A stretch of DNA of 64,000 bases from Desnuesiella massiliensis (GTDB taxonomy: Bacteria; Bacillota; Clostridia; Clostridiales; Clostridiaceae), in the NCBI RefSeq assembly GCF_001403615.1, contig NZ_LN879456.1, forward strand, positions 744,001 to 808,000. Direction: 5' to 3'. Each line of letters begins with the position of its first letter. Within the stretch, counting starts at the first letter, position 1. Shown piece by piece: positions 39,224 to 49,935 of the stretch. The position numbers and the translations under genes are program-made. Below the pieces are notes generated by a model. That model searched no databases and had not been told where the DNA came from. It saw only the letters and a list, made by a program, of their open reading frames with translations.

Positions 39224-40378
39224 TTATAAGCACTTATTTATTATAAATTGCCTAGTTTCCTTATCCTTTATAAAAATATTCTCTAAGGTTATTTCTTCAT
39301 TATAGCTTAATTCATCCATGGATTCTTCAATAATATTGGATATATCTAGAAATTTTATTCTACCTCTTAAAAATAAATCTACACAAACTTCATTAGCTGC
39401 ATTCATTATTGTTGGCATTAATCCGCCAGCCTTACCAGCTTCATAAGCTAACTTTAAGCATTTGAAGGTTTCCAAATCAGGCTTTTCAAAAGTTAAGCTG
39501 CTGATTTTTGAAAAATCTAATTTTTCCACTATGGCTTTTTTTCTAAAAGGATAGTTCAATGCATATTGAATAGGCAATCTCATATCCGCAGAACCTAATT
39601 CGGCTATTATACTTCCATCCTTATATTGAACCATAGAATGTATTACACTTTGTGGATGAACTACTACTTCAATATTTTCATAATCTGTATCAAAAAGCCA
39701 CTTAGCTTCTATAACTTCTAATCCTTTGTTCATTAGAGTTGCTGAATCTATAGTTATCTTTTTGCCCATACTCCAATTAGGATGCTTTAAAGCCTCCTCT
39801 ACTTTTACATCTTGAAGCTCTAATAACTTCCTCCCTCTAAAGGGTCCCCCTGAAGCTGTCAATATTATTTTATCCAAATCCTCTCTTTTATTTCCTTGCA
39901 AGCACTGAAAAATTGCATTATGCTCTGAATCTACGGGCAAAATATGCACACCATTTTTCTGTGCCTCTTTCATCACCAATTCTCCTGCAACAACCAAGGT
40001 TTCCTTATTAGCCAAGGCTATATCTTTTTTTGCCTTAATAGCCTTTAATGTTGGTTCTAATCCAATCATTCCTACTACAGAGGTTAAAACCATATCTACT
40101 TCATTTAAAGAAGCTATGGTGTTTAATCCATCCATTCCATACAGCAATTCGGTTTTTATATTGTTTTTATTGCAATATTCCTTTAATGGTTCATAGGCAT
40201 TAATATCAGTTACTGTAACGTATTTAGGACTAAATTCATTAATAATCTCTATGGCCTTTTTATAATTAGAATGTACTGAAAAAGCCATCAATATAAAGCT
40301 ATCCTTTTCCTGTCTTATTATATCTAGAGCTTGCGTTCCAATAGAGCCAGTGGCTCCTATTATTGAAATGTTTTTCAT
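39224..40378 (-). CDS. dxr: 1-deoxy-D-xylulose 5-phosphate reductoisomerase
   Basis: Second enzyme of the MEP pathway, NADPH-dependent. The nucleotide-binding motif [15 protein letters not shown] is at residues 7-21; metal-binding and substrate motifs [12 protein letters not shown] and ASGGPFRG are present. Length is 384 residues. A promoter lies 75-105 bp upstream, after the cdsA terminator, so dxr begins the dxr-rseP-ispG transcript. Confidence 0.97.
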   Translation of the reverse strand: MKNISIIGATGSIGTQALDIIRQEKDSFILMAFSVHSNYKKAIEIINEFSPKYVTVTDINAYEPLKEYCNKNNIKTELLYGMDGLNTIASLNEVDMVLTSVVGMIGLEPTLKAIKAKKDIALANKETLVVAGELVMKEAQKNGVHILPVDSEHNAIFQCLQGNKREDLDKIILTASGGPFRGRKLLELQDVKVEEALKHPNWSMGKKITIDSATLMNKGLEVIEAKWLFDTDYENIEVVVHPQSVIHSMVQYKDGSIIAELGSADMRLPIQYALNYPFRKKAIVEKLDFSKISSLTFEKPDLETFKCLKLAYEAGKAGGLMPTIMNAANEVCVDLFLRGRIKFLDISNIIEESMDELSYNEEITLENIFIKDKETRQFIINKCL

Positions 40379-40453
40379 TATAAATCCTCCTAAGTATTAT
40401 GTAGATTAGTAAAAAATTTATGCCTATATATAAATATTTATAACCAGGTTTAT

Positions 40454-40481
40454 ATTATACCAAAACTTTTACCATAAGCAA
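40454..40481 (-). promoter_or_regulatory. dxr promoter
   Basis: TTGCTT (40481-40476) and TATAAT (40459-40454) with 16-bp spacing on the - strand. Confidence 0.65.
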
Positions 40482-40628
40482 AAAAATTTATAAATTTAAT
40501 ATATCATATTTACTACTTAATATAAAGTAATGATTAACCAACATTTGTTAATGCTAAAGAAATATCTTTAGCTTACTCACCAATGAAGCCTTATATACTA
40601 TTTATCCTAGGTTATTTCTGCATAAAAA
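40482..40628. other. AT-rich spacer with two small inverted repeats upstream of dxr
   Basis: Part of the 325-bp gap between cdsA and dxr. It holds a perfect 8-bp stem, GCTAAAGA with TCTTTAGC and a 4-base loop (40553-40572), and a 6-bp ATTAAC/GTTAAT repeat at 40533-40552. Neither is followed by a T run. No open frame with a ribosome binding site is seen. They lie upstream of the dxr promoter and could be regulatory or relics. Confidence 0.4.
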
Positions 40629-40685
40629 AATCATAACAATAAATATAAAGAGTTTTACTCTATCTTTACATTTATTGTTATGATT
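40629..40685 (-). terminator. Terminator after cdsA
   Basis: A long stem built on outer arms AATCATAACAATAAAT and ATTTATTGTTATGATT, followed on the - strand by a T run. It separates uppS-cdsA from dxr. Confidence 0.85.
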
Positions 40686-40703
40686 AAAAGCTACCTAATA
40701 TTT

Positions 40704-41498
40704 TTAAATGCCTAATATAAAAGTTACATAATAGTAAGTCACCATAGAAGCAAATAAAATACTGTCAAATCTATCCAATATACCTCCATGACCAGGTATT
40801 AAATTACTATAATCCTTTACCCCTACAAATCTTTTTACAGAAGATGCAAATAAATCACCAAATTGACAAAACACTCCACAGATTGCACCTATAATAAAAT
40901 AATGATAGATTGCTATATTAGGAATATATCTTGTTAGAAAAATTCCATATAACCCACAGGCAATAGCACTGCCTAGTAATCCACCTATAGAGCCTTCAAT
41001 AGTTTTTTTAGGACTAACTTTAGGACATAATTTTCTTTTTCCAAAGAATCTTCCAGTATAATATGCAGTGGTATCACAGAGCCAAGAAGATATAAATATT
41101 ATCCAAATTAATAAACTTCCGTAGTCCTTTGTATATAATTGAGGAATAAAACTAAATAATACACCTACATATAATAATCCTAAAAAAGTAACAGCAATAT
41201 CAATAAAGTTATATTTAGTATCAATTACAGGTATACATAGCAAAATAAACAAGAGTAACATGAGTATATAGAACAGGTTGCCCAAAGATAAATTAAAAAC
41301 ATAATAAATAATACAGGTGGCAAAAGCAAAATATTTTAATGGATTTATGTTTTTATTTTTCATTATATTAAAGAATTCATTCATACCAATTAAGGACATG
41401 ATTAATACTAAAGCCTTTAAATAGACTCCACCTAAAAATAAAAATATTATTAGAGGAGAAATTATAATGGCTCCTAAGTATCTACTATTTTGTTTCAT
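40704..41498 (-). CDS. cdsA: Phosphatidate cytidylyltransferase
   Basis: Makes CDP-diacylglycerol, the precursor used by PgsA (also in this window). The CDS signature is near the C terminus: SVKRFVGVKDYSN, then PGHGGILDRFDS. About seven hydrophobic helices span the protein. Length is 264 residues. It follows uppS by 14 bp, the conserved pair. Confidence 0.95.
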   Translation of the reverse strand: MKQNSRYLGAIIISPLIIFLFLGGVYLKALVLIMSLIGMNEFFNIMKNKNINPLKYFAFATCIIYYVFNLSLGNLFYILMLLLFILLCIPVIDTKYNFIDIAVTFLGLLYVGVLFSFIPQLYTKDYGSLLIWIIFISSWLCDTTAYYTGRFFGKRKLCPKVSPKKTIEGSIGGLLGSAIACGLYGIFLTRYIPNIAIYHYFIIGAICGVFCQFGDLFASSVKRFVGVKDYSNLIPGHGGILDRFDSILFASMVTYYYVTFILGI

Positions 41499-41512
41499 AA
41501 TTATCCCCCCTC

Positions 41513-42274
41513 TTATTTAATGCCGCCAAATCTTCTATCTCTATTTTGATAGTCATAAATTGCCCTATGTAAATGCTCTGGCTTGAAGTCAGGCCAATTT
41601 ATATTTGAATACCAAAACTCTGAATAAGCGCATTGCCATAATAAAAAGTTACTTATTCTTTGCTCCCCACTTGGTCTTATAATTAAATCTGGATCAGGCA
41701 TATTGGCTGTAAATAAATACTTGCTAATTATTTGTTCATCGATGTCCTTTGAGGTTATCTTACCATTTTTTGAATCATCAACAATATTTTTTATAGCAGT
41801 TATTATTTCTGCTCTACCTCCATAATTTAATGCCAAATTCATGACAACACCTGTATTATTTTTAGTTCGTTCATAGGCACTTATTAATTCATCTTCACAC
41901 GTTTTAGGAAGCTTACTTATATCCCCTATATGATTTATAACTACATTATTAGAGTTTAGTTCTTCAAATTCGTTGCGTAAATATTCTACCAATAGACGCA
42001 TAAGAGAATTAACCTCTTCTGATGGTCGTTTCCAATTTTCTGTAGAAAAAGCATATAAGGTCAAGTATTTAATCCCCAATCTATTACATTCCTTAACTAC
42101 TTCTCTTATAGTCTCTACACCAGCTTTATGTCCCATTGCTCTAGGCAGATTTCTTTCCTTGGCCCATCTACCATTACCGTCCATAATAATAGCTACATGT
42201 TGAGGCACTCTACTTCTATCTATATTAATTTTCTGTTCTTTTTCAATCTTTTTCTTCTTATTAAAAAATATCAA
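41513..42274 (-). CDS. uppS: Undecaprenyl diphosphate synthase (isoprenyl transferase)
   Basis: Cis-prenyltransferase making the C55 lipid carrier for cell wall synthesis. [17 protein letters not shown] carries the catalytic aspartate, and [14 protein letters not shown] and the [15 protein letters not shown] C-terminal motif are intact. Start is uncertain: an ATG at 42292 lies inside the GGAGGT ribosome binding site, while a TTG at 42274 has better spacing and gives the usual short basic N terminus (253 residues). It follows a terminator after frr and is coupled to cdsA. Confidence 0.92.
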   Translation of the reverse strand: MIFFNKKKKIEKEQKINIDRSRVPQHVAIIMDGNGRWAKERNLPRAMGHKAGVETIREVVKECNRLGIKYLTLYAFSTENWKRPSEEVNSLMRLLVEYLRNEFEELNSNNVVINHIGDISKLPKTCEDELISAYERTKNNTGVVMNLALNYGGRAEIITAIKNIVDDSKNGKITSKDIDEQIISKYLFTANMPDPDLIIRPSGEQRISNFLLWQCAYSEFWYSNINWPDFKPEHLHRAIYDYQNRDRRFGGIK

Positions 42275-42307
42275 TTGTAATCTAACCTCCATTTTATTTT
42301 ATTAAAT

Positions 42308-42329
42308 AAAACCTGCTAATGCAGGTTTT
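42308..42329 (-). terminator. Terminator after frr
   Basis: A 9-bp perfect stem, AAAACCTGC and GCAGGTTTT, with a 4-base loop and ATTTAATAAAAT on the - strand, between frr and uppS. Confidence 0.85.
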
Positions 42330-42345
42330 ATAATAATCTAAGGAA

Positions 42346-42903
42346 TTAAATTGACATTATTTCTTTTTCTTTTGCTTCAACCATAGCATCAACTTCTTTT
42401 ATAAAGTTGTCTGTTTTCTTTTGAATATCCTCTTCGCCTTTTTTAATTTGATCTTCAGAAACTTCATTTTCTTTTTTTAAGGTTTTTATTTTATCATTGG
42501 CTTCTCTTCTAATGGATCTTATAGCTACTTTTGCGTCCTCACCAGTCTTCTTAATGTTTTTAACTAAATTTTTTCTTGTTTCCTCCGTCAATTCCGGAAC
42601 TACTAGTCTGATAACAGAGCCATCATTAGAAGGATTTATTCCTAAATCTGATTTTAATATAGCTTTTTCTATAGTCTTTAGTGAACTTTTCTCCCAAGGT
42701 TGTATTAATAAAATTCTAGGTTCAGGAGCGGATACATTAGCTACTTGACTAATTGGAACCATGCTTCCATAATATTCAACCTCTATCCTATCTAACATAG
42801 TAGGATTGGCTCTTCCTGCTTTCATGGTAGCTAAATCACTCTTTAATACTGCTATAGTCTTCTTCATTTTTTCCTCTGCTTTTAAAATTATGTCCTTAAT
42901 CAT
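42346..42903 (-). CDS. frr: Ribosome recycling factor
   Basis: Splits post-termination ribosomes together with EF-G. The 185-residue sequence shows the family pattern KAGRANPTMLDRIEVEYYG, LLIQPWEKSSLKTIEKAI and the C-terminal three-helix bundle with EEDIQKKTDNFIKEVDA. It lies 19 bp after pyrH, the conserved pyrH-frr pair, and ends at a terminator. Confidence 0.97.
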   Translation of the reverse strand: MIKDIILKAEEKMKKTIAVLKSDLATMKAGRANPTMLDRIEVEYYGSMVPISQVANVSAPEPRILLIQPWEKSSLKTIEKAILKSDLGINPSNDGSVIRLVVPELTEETRKNLVKNIKKTGEDAKVAIRSIRREANDKIKTLKKENEVSEDQIKKGEEDIQKKTDNFIKEVDAMVEAKEKEIMSI

Positions 42904-42922
42904 AAAAAAACCTCCTTAAAAA

Positions 42923-43660
<738 letters not shown>

Positions 43661-43678
43661 TTAAATTATTCCTTTAAA

Positions 43679-43705
43679 AAAAGAGAACACGCAGTGTTCT
43701 CTTTT
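43679..43705 (-). terminator. Terminator after tsf
   Basis: A 12-bp stem, AAAAGAGAACAC and GTGTTCTCTTTT, with a 3-base loop followed by TTTAAAGG on the - strand. Confidence 0.85.
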
Positions 43706-43706
43706 T

Positions 43707-44630
43707 CTATTTTCCCTGCTGCATTTGTTTTTGTACTTCTTCAGCAAAGTTCTCTTCTTTCTTTTCTATTCCTTCTCCTCTTTCAAATCTAGCAAACTTA
43801 GTTATAGTTATTGGAGCTCCAACTTCTTTTGATTTTTCTTGTAGATATTTAGTAATAGTATAGTCTGGATTTCTAACCCATACTTGTTCAACTAAGCATA
43901 CTTCTTTATAGTACTTTTGAACTCTACCCTCTACCATTTTATCAACTATTTTTTCTGGTTTGCCTTCATTTAAAGCTTGAACTCTGTATATTTCTTTTTC
44001 TTTTTCAACAGCTTCATTATCAACACTTTCTTTGTTTAAGAATAGTGGATTTGCAGCTGCTACGTGCATAGCTACATCTTTAGCTACTTCTGCTACTACA
44101 GAATTCTCAGTACTACATTCTAATTGTGCAAGAACACCGATTCTTCCGCCTCCATGAATATAACTTGCAATTACACCATTTTCAACTGCAAATTTTTCAA
44201 ATCTTCTAAAGTTCATGTTCTCGCCTAGTTTAGCAATTAAAGCAGTTACAGCTTCTTTAACTGTTAATGCTTCATCATCTATGTATTTTTCTTCTAAGAA
44301 AGCTTCAACACTATCAACAGTTGTAGTTGAAGCCATTTTTGCTAGGTTTTTAGCTAACGCTACGAAATCTTCATTAGCGGCAACGAAATCTGTTTCACAG
44401 TTTAACTCGATTATACCTGCTGATTTCTTGTCTTCAGAAACATAAGTTTCAATTATTCCTTCTGCTGCTACTCTTCCAGCTTTCTTAGCTGCTGCTGCTA
44501 ATCCTTTTTCTCTTAATAATTCAATAGCTTTTTCCATATCGCCATTAGTTTCATTTAAAGCTTTTTTGCAGTCCATCATGCCTGCTCCAGTTCTTTCTCT
44601 TAGCTCTTTAACTGATTGTGCAGTTATCAT
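43707..44630 (-). CDS. tsf: Elongation factor Ts
   Basis: Nucleotide exchange factor for EF-Tu. The signature [19 protein letters not shown] (residues 7-25) is the UBA-like N-terminal domain; [12 protein letters not shown] marks the core. Length is 307 residues. It follows rpsB by 74 bp, the universal rpsB-tsf pair. Confidence 0.97.
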   Translation of the reverse strand: MITAQSVKELRERTGAGMMDCKKALNETNGDMEKAIELLREKGLAAAAKKAGRVAAEGIIETYVSEDKKSAGIIELNCETDFVAANEDFVALAKNLAKMASTTTVDSVEAFLEEKYIDDEALTVKEAVTALIAKLGENMNFRRFEKFAVENGVIASYIHGGGRIGVLAQLECSTENSVVAEVAKDVAMHVAAANPLFLNKESVDNEAVEKEKEIYRVQALNEGKPEKIVDKMVEGRVQKYYKEVCLVEQVWVRNPDYTITKYLQEKSKEVGAPITITKFARFERGEGIEKKEENFAEEVQKQMQQGK

Positions 44631-44704
44631 CGATTATTCCTCCTTAAGATAGTTAATTTAAAAGGTAAATGAAGAAGTTCTTCACCTACCCTTTTATAGC
44701 AAAC

Positions 44705-45406
44705 TTATTCAGCTAATTGTTCGCCTTGTCTTGCTTCGATAATAGCATCAGAAATTTTAGCAGTTATTAATTTTACTGCTCTGATTGCATCATCGTTTCC
44801 TGGGATTACATAGTCTACTTCATCTGGGTCGCAATTTGTATCAACTATAGCTACTACTGGAATACCCAATATTTTAGCTTCTGACACTGCATTCTTTTCT
44901 TTTCTTGGGTCTACTACAAATAAAGCTCCTATGTTTGTAGCATCCATCTCTCTAATTCCACCTAGGTTGTTATGAAGTTTTTCTCTTTCATTTCTTAACT
45001 TAATTACTTCTTTCTTAGGTAAAACATCAAAAGTTCCGTCTTGCTCCATTTGATCTAGCTCTTCTAATCTTCTGATTCTTGCTTTTATTGTTTTGAAGTT
45101 AGTTAGCATTCCACCTAACCATCTATTGTTTACAAAATGCATTCCTGCTCTTACTGATTCTTCTTCAATAGCTTCTTGAGCTTGCTTTTTAGTTCCTACG
45201 AATAATATATCTTTTCCTTCAGCTGCAACACTCTTTACAAAGTCATAAGCTTCCTCAACTTTTTTAACGGTCTTTTGAAGATCTATTATATAGATCCCGT
45301 TTCTTTCTGTGAATATGTATGGAGCCATTTTAGGATTCCATCTTCTTGTTTGATGTCCAAAGTGAACACCTGCTTCTAATAATTGTTTCATTGATATAAC
45401 TGACAT
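44705..45406 (-). CDS. rpsB: 30S ribosomal protein S2
   Basis: Small-subunit protein. The 233-residue product starts [20 protein letters not shown] with [12 protein letters not shown], and has [20 protein letters not shown] near the end, all S2 hallmarks. The promoter and a structured leader lie upstream, with an unusual inverted repeat over the -10. It is the head gene of rpsB-tsf. Confidence 0.98.
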   Translation of the reverse strand: MSVISMKQLLEAGVHFGHQTRRWNPKMAPYIFTERNGIYIIDLQKTVKKVEEAYDFVKSVAAEGKDILFVGTKKQAQEAIEEESVRAGMHFVNNRWLGGMLTNFKTIKARIRRLEELDQMEQDGTFDVLPKKEVIKLRNEREKLHNNLGGIREMDATNIGALFVVDPRKEKNAVSEAKILGIPVVAIVDTNCDPDEVDYVIPGNDDAIRAVKLITAKISDAIIEARQGEQLAE

Positions 45407-45432
45407 TTAATATACCTCCTTGGTTTTTCCTC

Positions 45433-45491
45433 CACAATCTTCATATTTATAAAACTCCCAATTTGGGCACCTTTCTATAAATTAGATTGTG
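45433..45491 (-). promoter_or_regulatory. Structured rpsB leader
   Basis: CACAATC and GATTGTG pair across 45 bases and enclose a small CCCAA-T-TTGGG hairpin, ahead of the AAGGAGG ribosome binding site. Autogenous control by S2 is plausible, as for many ribosomal protein leaders, but I cannot match a named RNA family. Confidence 0.4.
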
Positions 45492-45499
45492 TGCGTATT

Positions 45500-45529
45500 T
45501 TCTCCTTATGTAGTATAACACAAGGAGAA
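45500..45529. repeat. 12-6-12 inverted repeat centred on the rpsB -10 box
   Basis: Left arm TTCTCCTTATGT and right arm ACACAAGGAGAA pair at 11 of 12 positions around the central AGTATA, which is the rpsB -10 hexamer read on the + strand. The placement is that of a repressor operator. The right arm also resembles a ribosome binding site by composition, but no start codon follows it. Confidence 0.6.
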
Positions 45530-45540
45530 ATATGTATCAA
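45512..45540 (-). promoter_or_regulatory. rpsB promoter
   Basis: TTGATA (45540-45535) and TATACT (45517-45512) with 17-bp spacing on the - strand. The -10 lies in the middle of an inverted repeat. Confidence 0.8.
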
Positions 45541-45590
45541 TATTTATTTTCATATTTTATCATATTTTTTATACATATTTTTCTACATAA

Positions 45591-45624
45591 AAAGTAAAAA
45601 GGATGAAACCATCCTTTTTACTTT
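45591..45624 (-). terminator. Terminator after codY
   Basis: A 15-bp stem overlapping the codY stop codon, AAAGTAAAAAGGATG and CATCCTTTTTACTTT, followed by TTATG on the - strand. Confidence 0.85.
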
Positions 45625-46394
45625 ATCTTCTTAAGTTCATCCAATAATTTCTCATTCAGAATTCTAATATGAGTTCCTTTCATTCCTAAAGATCTGGATT
45701 CAATAACACCAGCACTTTCGAATTTTCTTAAAGCATTAACAATAACTGATCTTGTTATGCCGACTTTATCAGCAATCTTAGAAGCAACTAATAATCCTTC
45801 ATTACCATCTAGTTCATTAAATATATGTTCAACAGCCTCTAGTTCTGAATAAGATAGGGTACCTATAGCTAATTGTACCACTGCTTTCTTTCTAGCTTCT
45901 TCTTCTATTTCATCTTGCTTAGCTCTTAGCATTTCCATTCCTACTATAGTAGCACTATATTCCACTAGTACTAAATCCTCATCTTCAAAAGGTTCTCCAA
46001 ATCTAGCTAATAGCAAGGTTCCTAACCTTTCCCTATTTCCAACTATAGGCACAATAGTTGATAATTTTCCAGGCATGTCACAACTACACTCTTCTTCAAA
46101 GACACATAGTCCTTTATTAGGCATATTAGCTAATGTATCATGGATATTTAATAATCTAGTATTATAGTCATCTGGGAATCTCTTATCGGTTAATATTTTA
46201 TTTTTTACAGTATCACATTCAAAGCCGCTAGAAAAGTTAAAACCTAGTATCTTACCTTTTCTGCTTACAATATATACATTACACATAAGAACATCGCTTA
46301 ACAATTTACATATATCATCAAATACTACTGGCTCCGCACCAGATTTTTGTAATATTTTATTAAGCATTCTTGTTTTGTTTAATAACGTGGACAT
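45618..46394 (-). CDS. codY: GTP- and isoleucine-sensing global repressor CodY
   Basis: Nutritional regulator that represses stationary-phase genes when GTP and branched-chain amino acids are abundant. The N-terminal GAF ligand domain (about residues 1-155) and the C-terminal winged helix-turn-helix with [20 protein letters not shown] (about 203-222) are intact; length is 258 residues. It lies after topA with its own promoter, and before rpsB. No clear CodY box was found in its own promoter region. Confidence 0.97.
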   Translation of the reverse strand: MSTLLNKTRMLNKILQKSGAEPVVFDDICKLLSDVLMCNVYIVSRKGKILGFNFSSGFECDTVKNKILTDKRFPDDYNTRLLNIHDTLANMPNKGLCVFEEECSCDMPGKLSTIVPIVGNRERLGTLLLARFGEPFEDEDLVLVEYSATIVGMEMLRAKQDEIEEEARKKAVVQLAIGTLSYSELEAVEHIFNELDGNEGLLVASKIADKVGITRSVIVNALRKFESAGVIESRSLGMKGTHIRILNEKLLDELKKIK

Positions 46395-46520
46395 TTAATT
46401 TCCTCCTTAAATAATTGTACTTTTAAATTATAAACTCAGCTTTAGCATAGTCATTTAATTAAATAATTCAAAATTTTTTAAACAATATAAATATTTAGAA
46501 TTGTTTCTTCTCACTTTACT

Positions 46521-46549
46521 ATAATAACATAACATACTGGTTATTTCAA
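46521..46549 (-). promoter_or_regulatory. codY promoter
   Basis: TTGAAA (46549-46544) and TATTAT (46526-46521) with 17-bp spacing on the - strand; leader of about 120 bases. Confidence 0.7.
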
Positions 46550-46633
46550 CTATATTTTCATCAATTTCGACATATTGTTCTATTATTTAAATAAAATTAA
46601 CAATTGTCTATATTTTCAAATATTTGCTTTGTC

Positions 46634-48709
46634 TTATTTTTGGGAAGACACTATATTCTTACATTCATTGTTAGAACATTGTAAGTATTCGCCTTTAGAT
46701 TTACTGTATTTTTTTACCATAAAAGCTCCACACTTATCACATTTTTCTTTAGAAGGCTCAAACCAGCTAACAAAGTTGCACTGAGGATAGTTAGAGCATC
46801 CGTAGAATTTTCTTCCTTTTTTACTTCTTTTAACAACCACATTCCCACCACAGTTTGGGCAAGGTACATCTATCTGTTCTACCAAAGGCTTTGTATTTTT
46901 ACAATCTGGATATCCAGGGCAAGCTAGAAAATCTCCGAACCTTCCGTGTTTAATCACCATAAGTCTTCCACACTTGTCACAAGGAACATCACTAACTTTG
47001 TCCTCTATAGTTATTTTAGAAATTTCTTTTTCTGCAATTTCTAGAGCACTTTTAAGAGGTTTAAAAAACTCATCCACAACTTTGCTCCAGTTTTCCTCTC
47101 CACCTTCTATATTGTCTAGCTTTAATTCCATATCTGCGGTGAAATCTACATCCACAATTTGATTAAAGTACTTTTCCATGATGTCATTAACAATTTTACC
47201 TAGCTCCGTAGGTATTAAAGTCTTTTTTTCACGTTCTATATATTTTCTATCTAGTAAAGTGCTTATGGTAGGAACATAAGTACTTGGTCTTCCTATACCA
47301 TTTTCCTCCATAATTTTAACAAAACTAGCTTCTGAAAATCTTGCAGGTGGTTGTGTAAAATGCTGCTTTCCATCAACTTTAGAAGCTTTAAGTGTTTCTT
47401 CTTTGCTAAGCTCTGGTATTTTAATAGAATCTTCTTCTTCCTCTGTGGTATAATCATATACTTTCATGAACCCATCAAACTTTATACTTGAGCCGCTAGC
47501 TCTTAACATATATTTACCATTTTTTATTTCAATAGTGTTTGTATTTAACACACAAGAAGTCATTTGACTGGCAATAAATCTGTTCCATATCAATTCATAC
47601 AACTTATATTGTTCATCTTTCAAACTTGCTTTCACTATTTCAGGCGTTAATTCTACATAGGTAGGCCTTATAGCTTCATGAGCATCTTGTATATTTTTTT
47701 TACTTTTATACACTCTAGGGCTTTCAGGCACATATTCCTTCCCCATGGAGGAGATCAAAAACTCTTTTGCAGCATTTTGAGCCTCATCAGATATTCTAAC
47801 TGAATCCGTTCTCATATAGGTAATTAAACCCACTGTACCATGTCCTTTAATATCTACTCCTTCATAGAGCTGTTGTGCTATTGACATAGTCCTTTTAGTT
47901 TGAAAATTTAATTTTTTGTAAGCATCCTGTTGAAGAGTACTTGTTGTAAAAGGTGGAAGAGGATTTTTATTCTTTGTAGACTTTTTAATATTGTTTACTA
48001 TAAAATCTCCATTCTTTAATTCCTCAACTATTTCATTGCTTTGCTCCTCAGTACTAACTTCTATCTTCTTACCATCCACGCTGTACAATTTAACAAGAAA
48101 TTTAGACTTATTTTTTTCTAATATACATTCAATAGTCCAATATTCCTTTGGTTTAAAGGTTTCAATCTCTTGCTCCCTATCACAGATTATTTTTAAGGCC
48201 GCAGATTGAACCCTTCCAGCACTTAAGCCCCACTTTACATTCTTCCATAATATAGGACTTATTTCATAACCTACCAGTCTATCGAGGATTCTTCTAGCTT
48301 GTTGGGCATCTACTAAACAATTATTTATCTTCCTTGCATTCTTTATAGAATTTTTAACTGCATTTTTTGTAATTTCATTAAATTCAATTCTACAATTTTC
48401 ATCTTCACCTATATTCAATACATTTGCCAAATGCCAAGATATAGCTTCGCCCTCTCTATCAGGGTCTGTTGCTAAAAATACTTTATCGCTCTTTTTAGCT
48501 AGCTTTTTTAATTTATCAAGAAGATCTCCTTTTCCCCTTATAGTTATATATTTAGGTTTATAATCATCTTCTATATTTACTCCTAGTTGGCTTTTAGGTA
48601 GATCTCTTACATGTCCCATAGATGCTTCTACTACATAATTTTTGCCTAGATACTTTCCTATGGTTTTAGCTTTGGCTGGTGACTCAACAATTACTAAGTT
48701 TTGACCCAT
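46634..48709 (-). CDS. topA: DNA topoisomerase I
   Basis: Type IA topoisomerase that relaxes negative supercoils. The Toprim domain opens LVIVESPAKAKTIGKYLG with DPDREGEAIS; the active-site tyrosine is in GLITYMRTDSVRIS (about residue 300). Three C-terminal four-cysteine zinc ribbons are visible (from PCDKCG, PCPNCG and KCDKCG). Length is 691 residues. It stands between dprA and codY, as is usual. Its CGGAG ribosome binding site can pair with an upstream CTCCG. Confidence 0.97.
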   Translation of the reverse strand: MGQNLVIVESPAKAKTIGKYLGKNYVVEASMGHVRDLPKSQLGVNIEDDYKPKYITIRGKGDLLDKLKKLAKKSDKVFLATDPDREGEAISWHLANVLNIGEDENCRIEFNEITKNAVKNSIKNARKINNCLVDAQQARRILDRLVGYEISPILWKNVKWGLSAGRVQSAALKIICDREQEIETFKPKEYWTIECILEKNKSKFLVKLYSVDGKKIEVSTEEQSNEIVEELKNGDFIVNNIKKSTKNKNPLPPFTTSTLQQDAYKKLNFQTKRTMSIAQQLYEGVDIKGHGTVGLITYMRTDSVRISDEAQNAAKEFLISSMGKEYVPESPRVYKSKKNIQDAHEAIRPTYVELTPEIVKASLKDEQYKLYELIWNRFIASQMTSCVLNTNTIEIKNGKYMLRASGSSIKFDGFMKVYDYTTEEEEDSIKIPELSKEETLKASKVDGKQHFTQPPARFSEASFVKIMEENGIGRPSTYVPTISTLLDRKYIEREKKTLIPTELGKIVNDIMEKYFNQIVDVDFTADMELKLDNIEGGEENWSKVVDEFFKPLKSALEIAEKEISKITIEDKVSDVPCDKCGRLMVIKHGRFGDFLACPGYPDCKNTKPLVEQIDVPCPNCGGNVVVKRSKKGRKFYGCSNYPQCNFVSWFEPSKEKCDKCGAFMVKKYSKSKGEYLQCSNNECKNIVSSQK

Positions 48710-48765
48710 ATATTACTCCGAATAAAAATATACCGGAGAATTCACCCCCTTAAATATATAAATAA

Positions 48766-49827
48766 TTAGCACACTTTAACATAAAAATTACCTGGAAGAC
48801 AAATTATTTCATCTTCCAGTTGCATTTCAAATAATAACTCATATAATGCCCTTATGTCAATATTAGTATGTTTTATAATATCATCTATATGCATTGGTGT
48901 ATCACTAATTCTATTTAAAATATTATTTTTTATCTCATTTGTATGAACTTTAATGCTGTTTGACCAGTTTAGCTTTAACAGCTCATATATATCCCCCATA
49001 TCTGTGATAGGAGTTGCTCCATCCTTTATGAGCTTGTTACATCCCTTACTTTGTTTCCATAGCATAGCTCCTGGAACTACTGCCACATCTTTTCCTTGAT
49101 TTAAAGCACAGTTTGCAGTAATTAAACTTCCACTCTTTTCACCAGCCTCAATAACTATTACTAAATCACTTAAGGCACTAATTATTCTATTTCTTCTAGG
49201 GAAATTATAGCTATTAGGAGGCGTTCCAGGCAAAAATTCAGACATTAAACACCCTTTATTACTAATTAAATTGAATAAATTATAATTTTCTCTTGGATAT
49301 ACTATATCAATGCCATTTCCTAGAACTGAAACGGTTTTTCCATCATTGTTTAAGGCTTCCTTATGAGCCACAGTATCTATACCTCTAGCCCCTCCACTTA
49401 TTATGCCTATGCCTTTTTTGCATAGATCTTTAACTATTAATTTTGTCATTTCTACTCCATAAGGTGTACAATTCCTTGATCCTACTATAGCTACAATATT
49501 ATTCTTGCTAATCCACTCCAGATCACCCTTATAGAATAAATTGAAGGGAGGCTCATCTATGTCTAATAGAGCCTTTGGATAATCTTTATCTCCATATCTA
49601 CATAAGTTTATTTTATTTTTTACCATAAAGTTATTAAATTTTTCTATGTTACCTTCACTCCAACAGCACTTTAGTTTATTACTATATTCTGGCTTTACTT
49701 CTAATAGTTTATCATTTTTTATGCAGTGTTCCCATATATTATGTTCAGTTTCATATAAATTTAATAATTCTATTTTTAATTTATTGGGTATATTACTCAG
49801 TATAAACCAAAGTTCATAGTTATTCAT
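48766..49827 (-). CDS. dprA: DNA processing protein DprA
   Basis: Rossmann-fold protein that loads RecA on incoming single-stranded DNA during transformation. Motifs VAIVGSRNCTPYG, ISGGARGIDTVAH and GSLITANCALNQGKDV are intact; a C-terminal winged-helix DML1-like domain ends the 353-residue protein. It lies next to comM and topA, the common clostridial arrangement. DprA is kept widely even in bacteria not known to be transformable. Confidence 0.94.
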   Translation of the reverse strand: MNNYELWFILSNIPNKLKIELLNLYETEHNIWEHCIKNDKLLEVKPEYSNKLKCCWSEGNIEKFNNFMVKNKINLCRYGDKDYPKALLDIDEPPFNLFYKGDLEWISKNNIVAIVGSRNCTPYGVEMTKLIVKDLCKKGIGIISGGARGIDTVAHKEALNNDGKTVSVLGNGIDIVYPRENYNLFNLISNKGCLMSEFLPGTPPNSYNFPRRNRIISALSDLVIVIEAGEKSGSLITANCALNQGKDVAVVPGAMLWKQSKGCNKLIKDGATPITDMGDIYELLKLNWSNSIKVHTNEIKNNILNRISDTPMHIDDIIKHTNIDIRALYELLFEMQLEDEIICLPGNFYVKVC

Positions 49828-49902
49828 AAAACTCTCCTTATATTTATATTTTAAATATTATTTAAAAATTATATCCACTAAATACTATGACTATACTAAA
49901 AA

Positions 49903-49930
49903 AGAGAAAAGAATAAATATTCTTTTCTCT
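49903..49930 (-). terminator. Terminator after comM
   Basis: AGAGAAAAGAATA and its complement form a 13-bp stem with a short loop and TTTTTTAG on the - strand. Confidence 0.8.
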
Positions 49931-49935
49931 AAAAA

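Noticed and set aside
46395..46633. CodY box in the codY promoter region
   Set aside because: Several AT-rich stretches look loosely like AATTTTCWGAAAATT but each has many mismatches, as expected by chance at this base composition.
48717..48750. Leader peptide starting GTG upstream of topA
   Set aside because: A ten-codon frame exists but its start codon lies within the purine run that would have to be its ribosome binding site.
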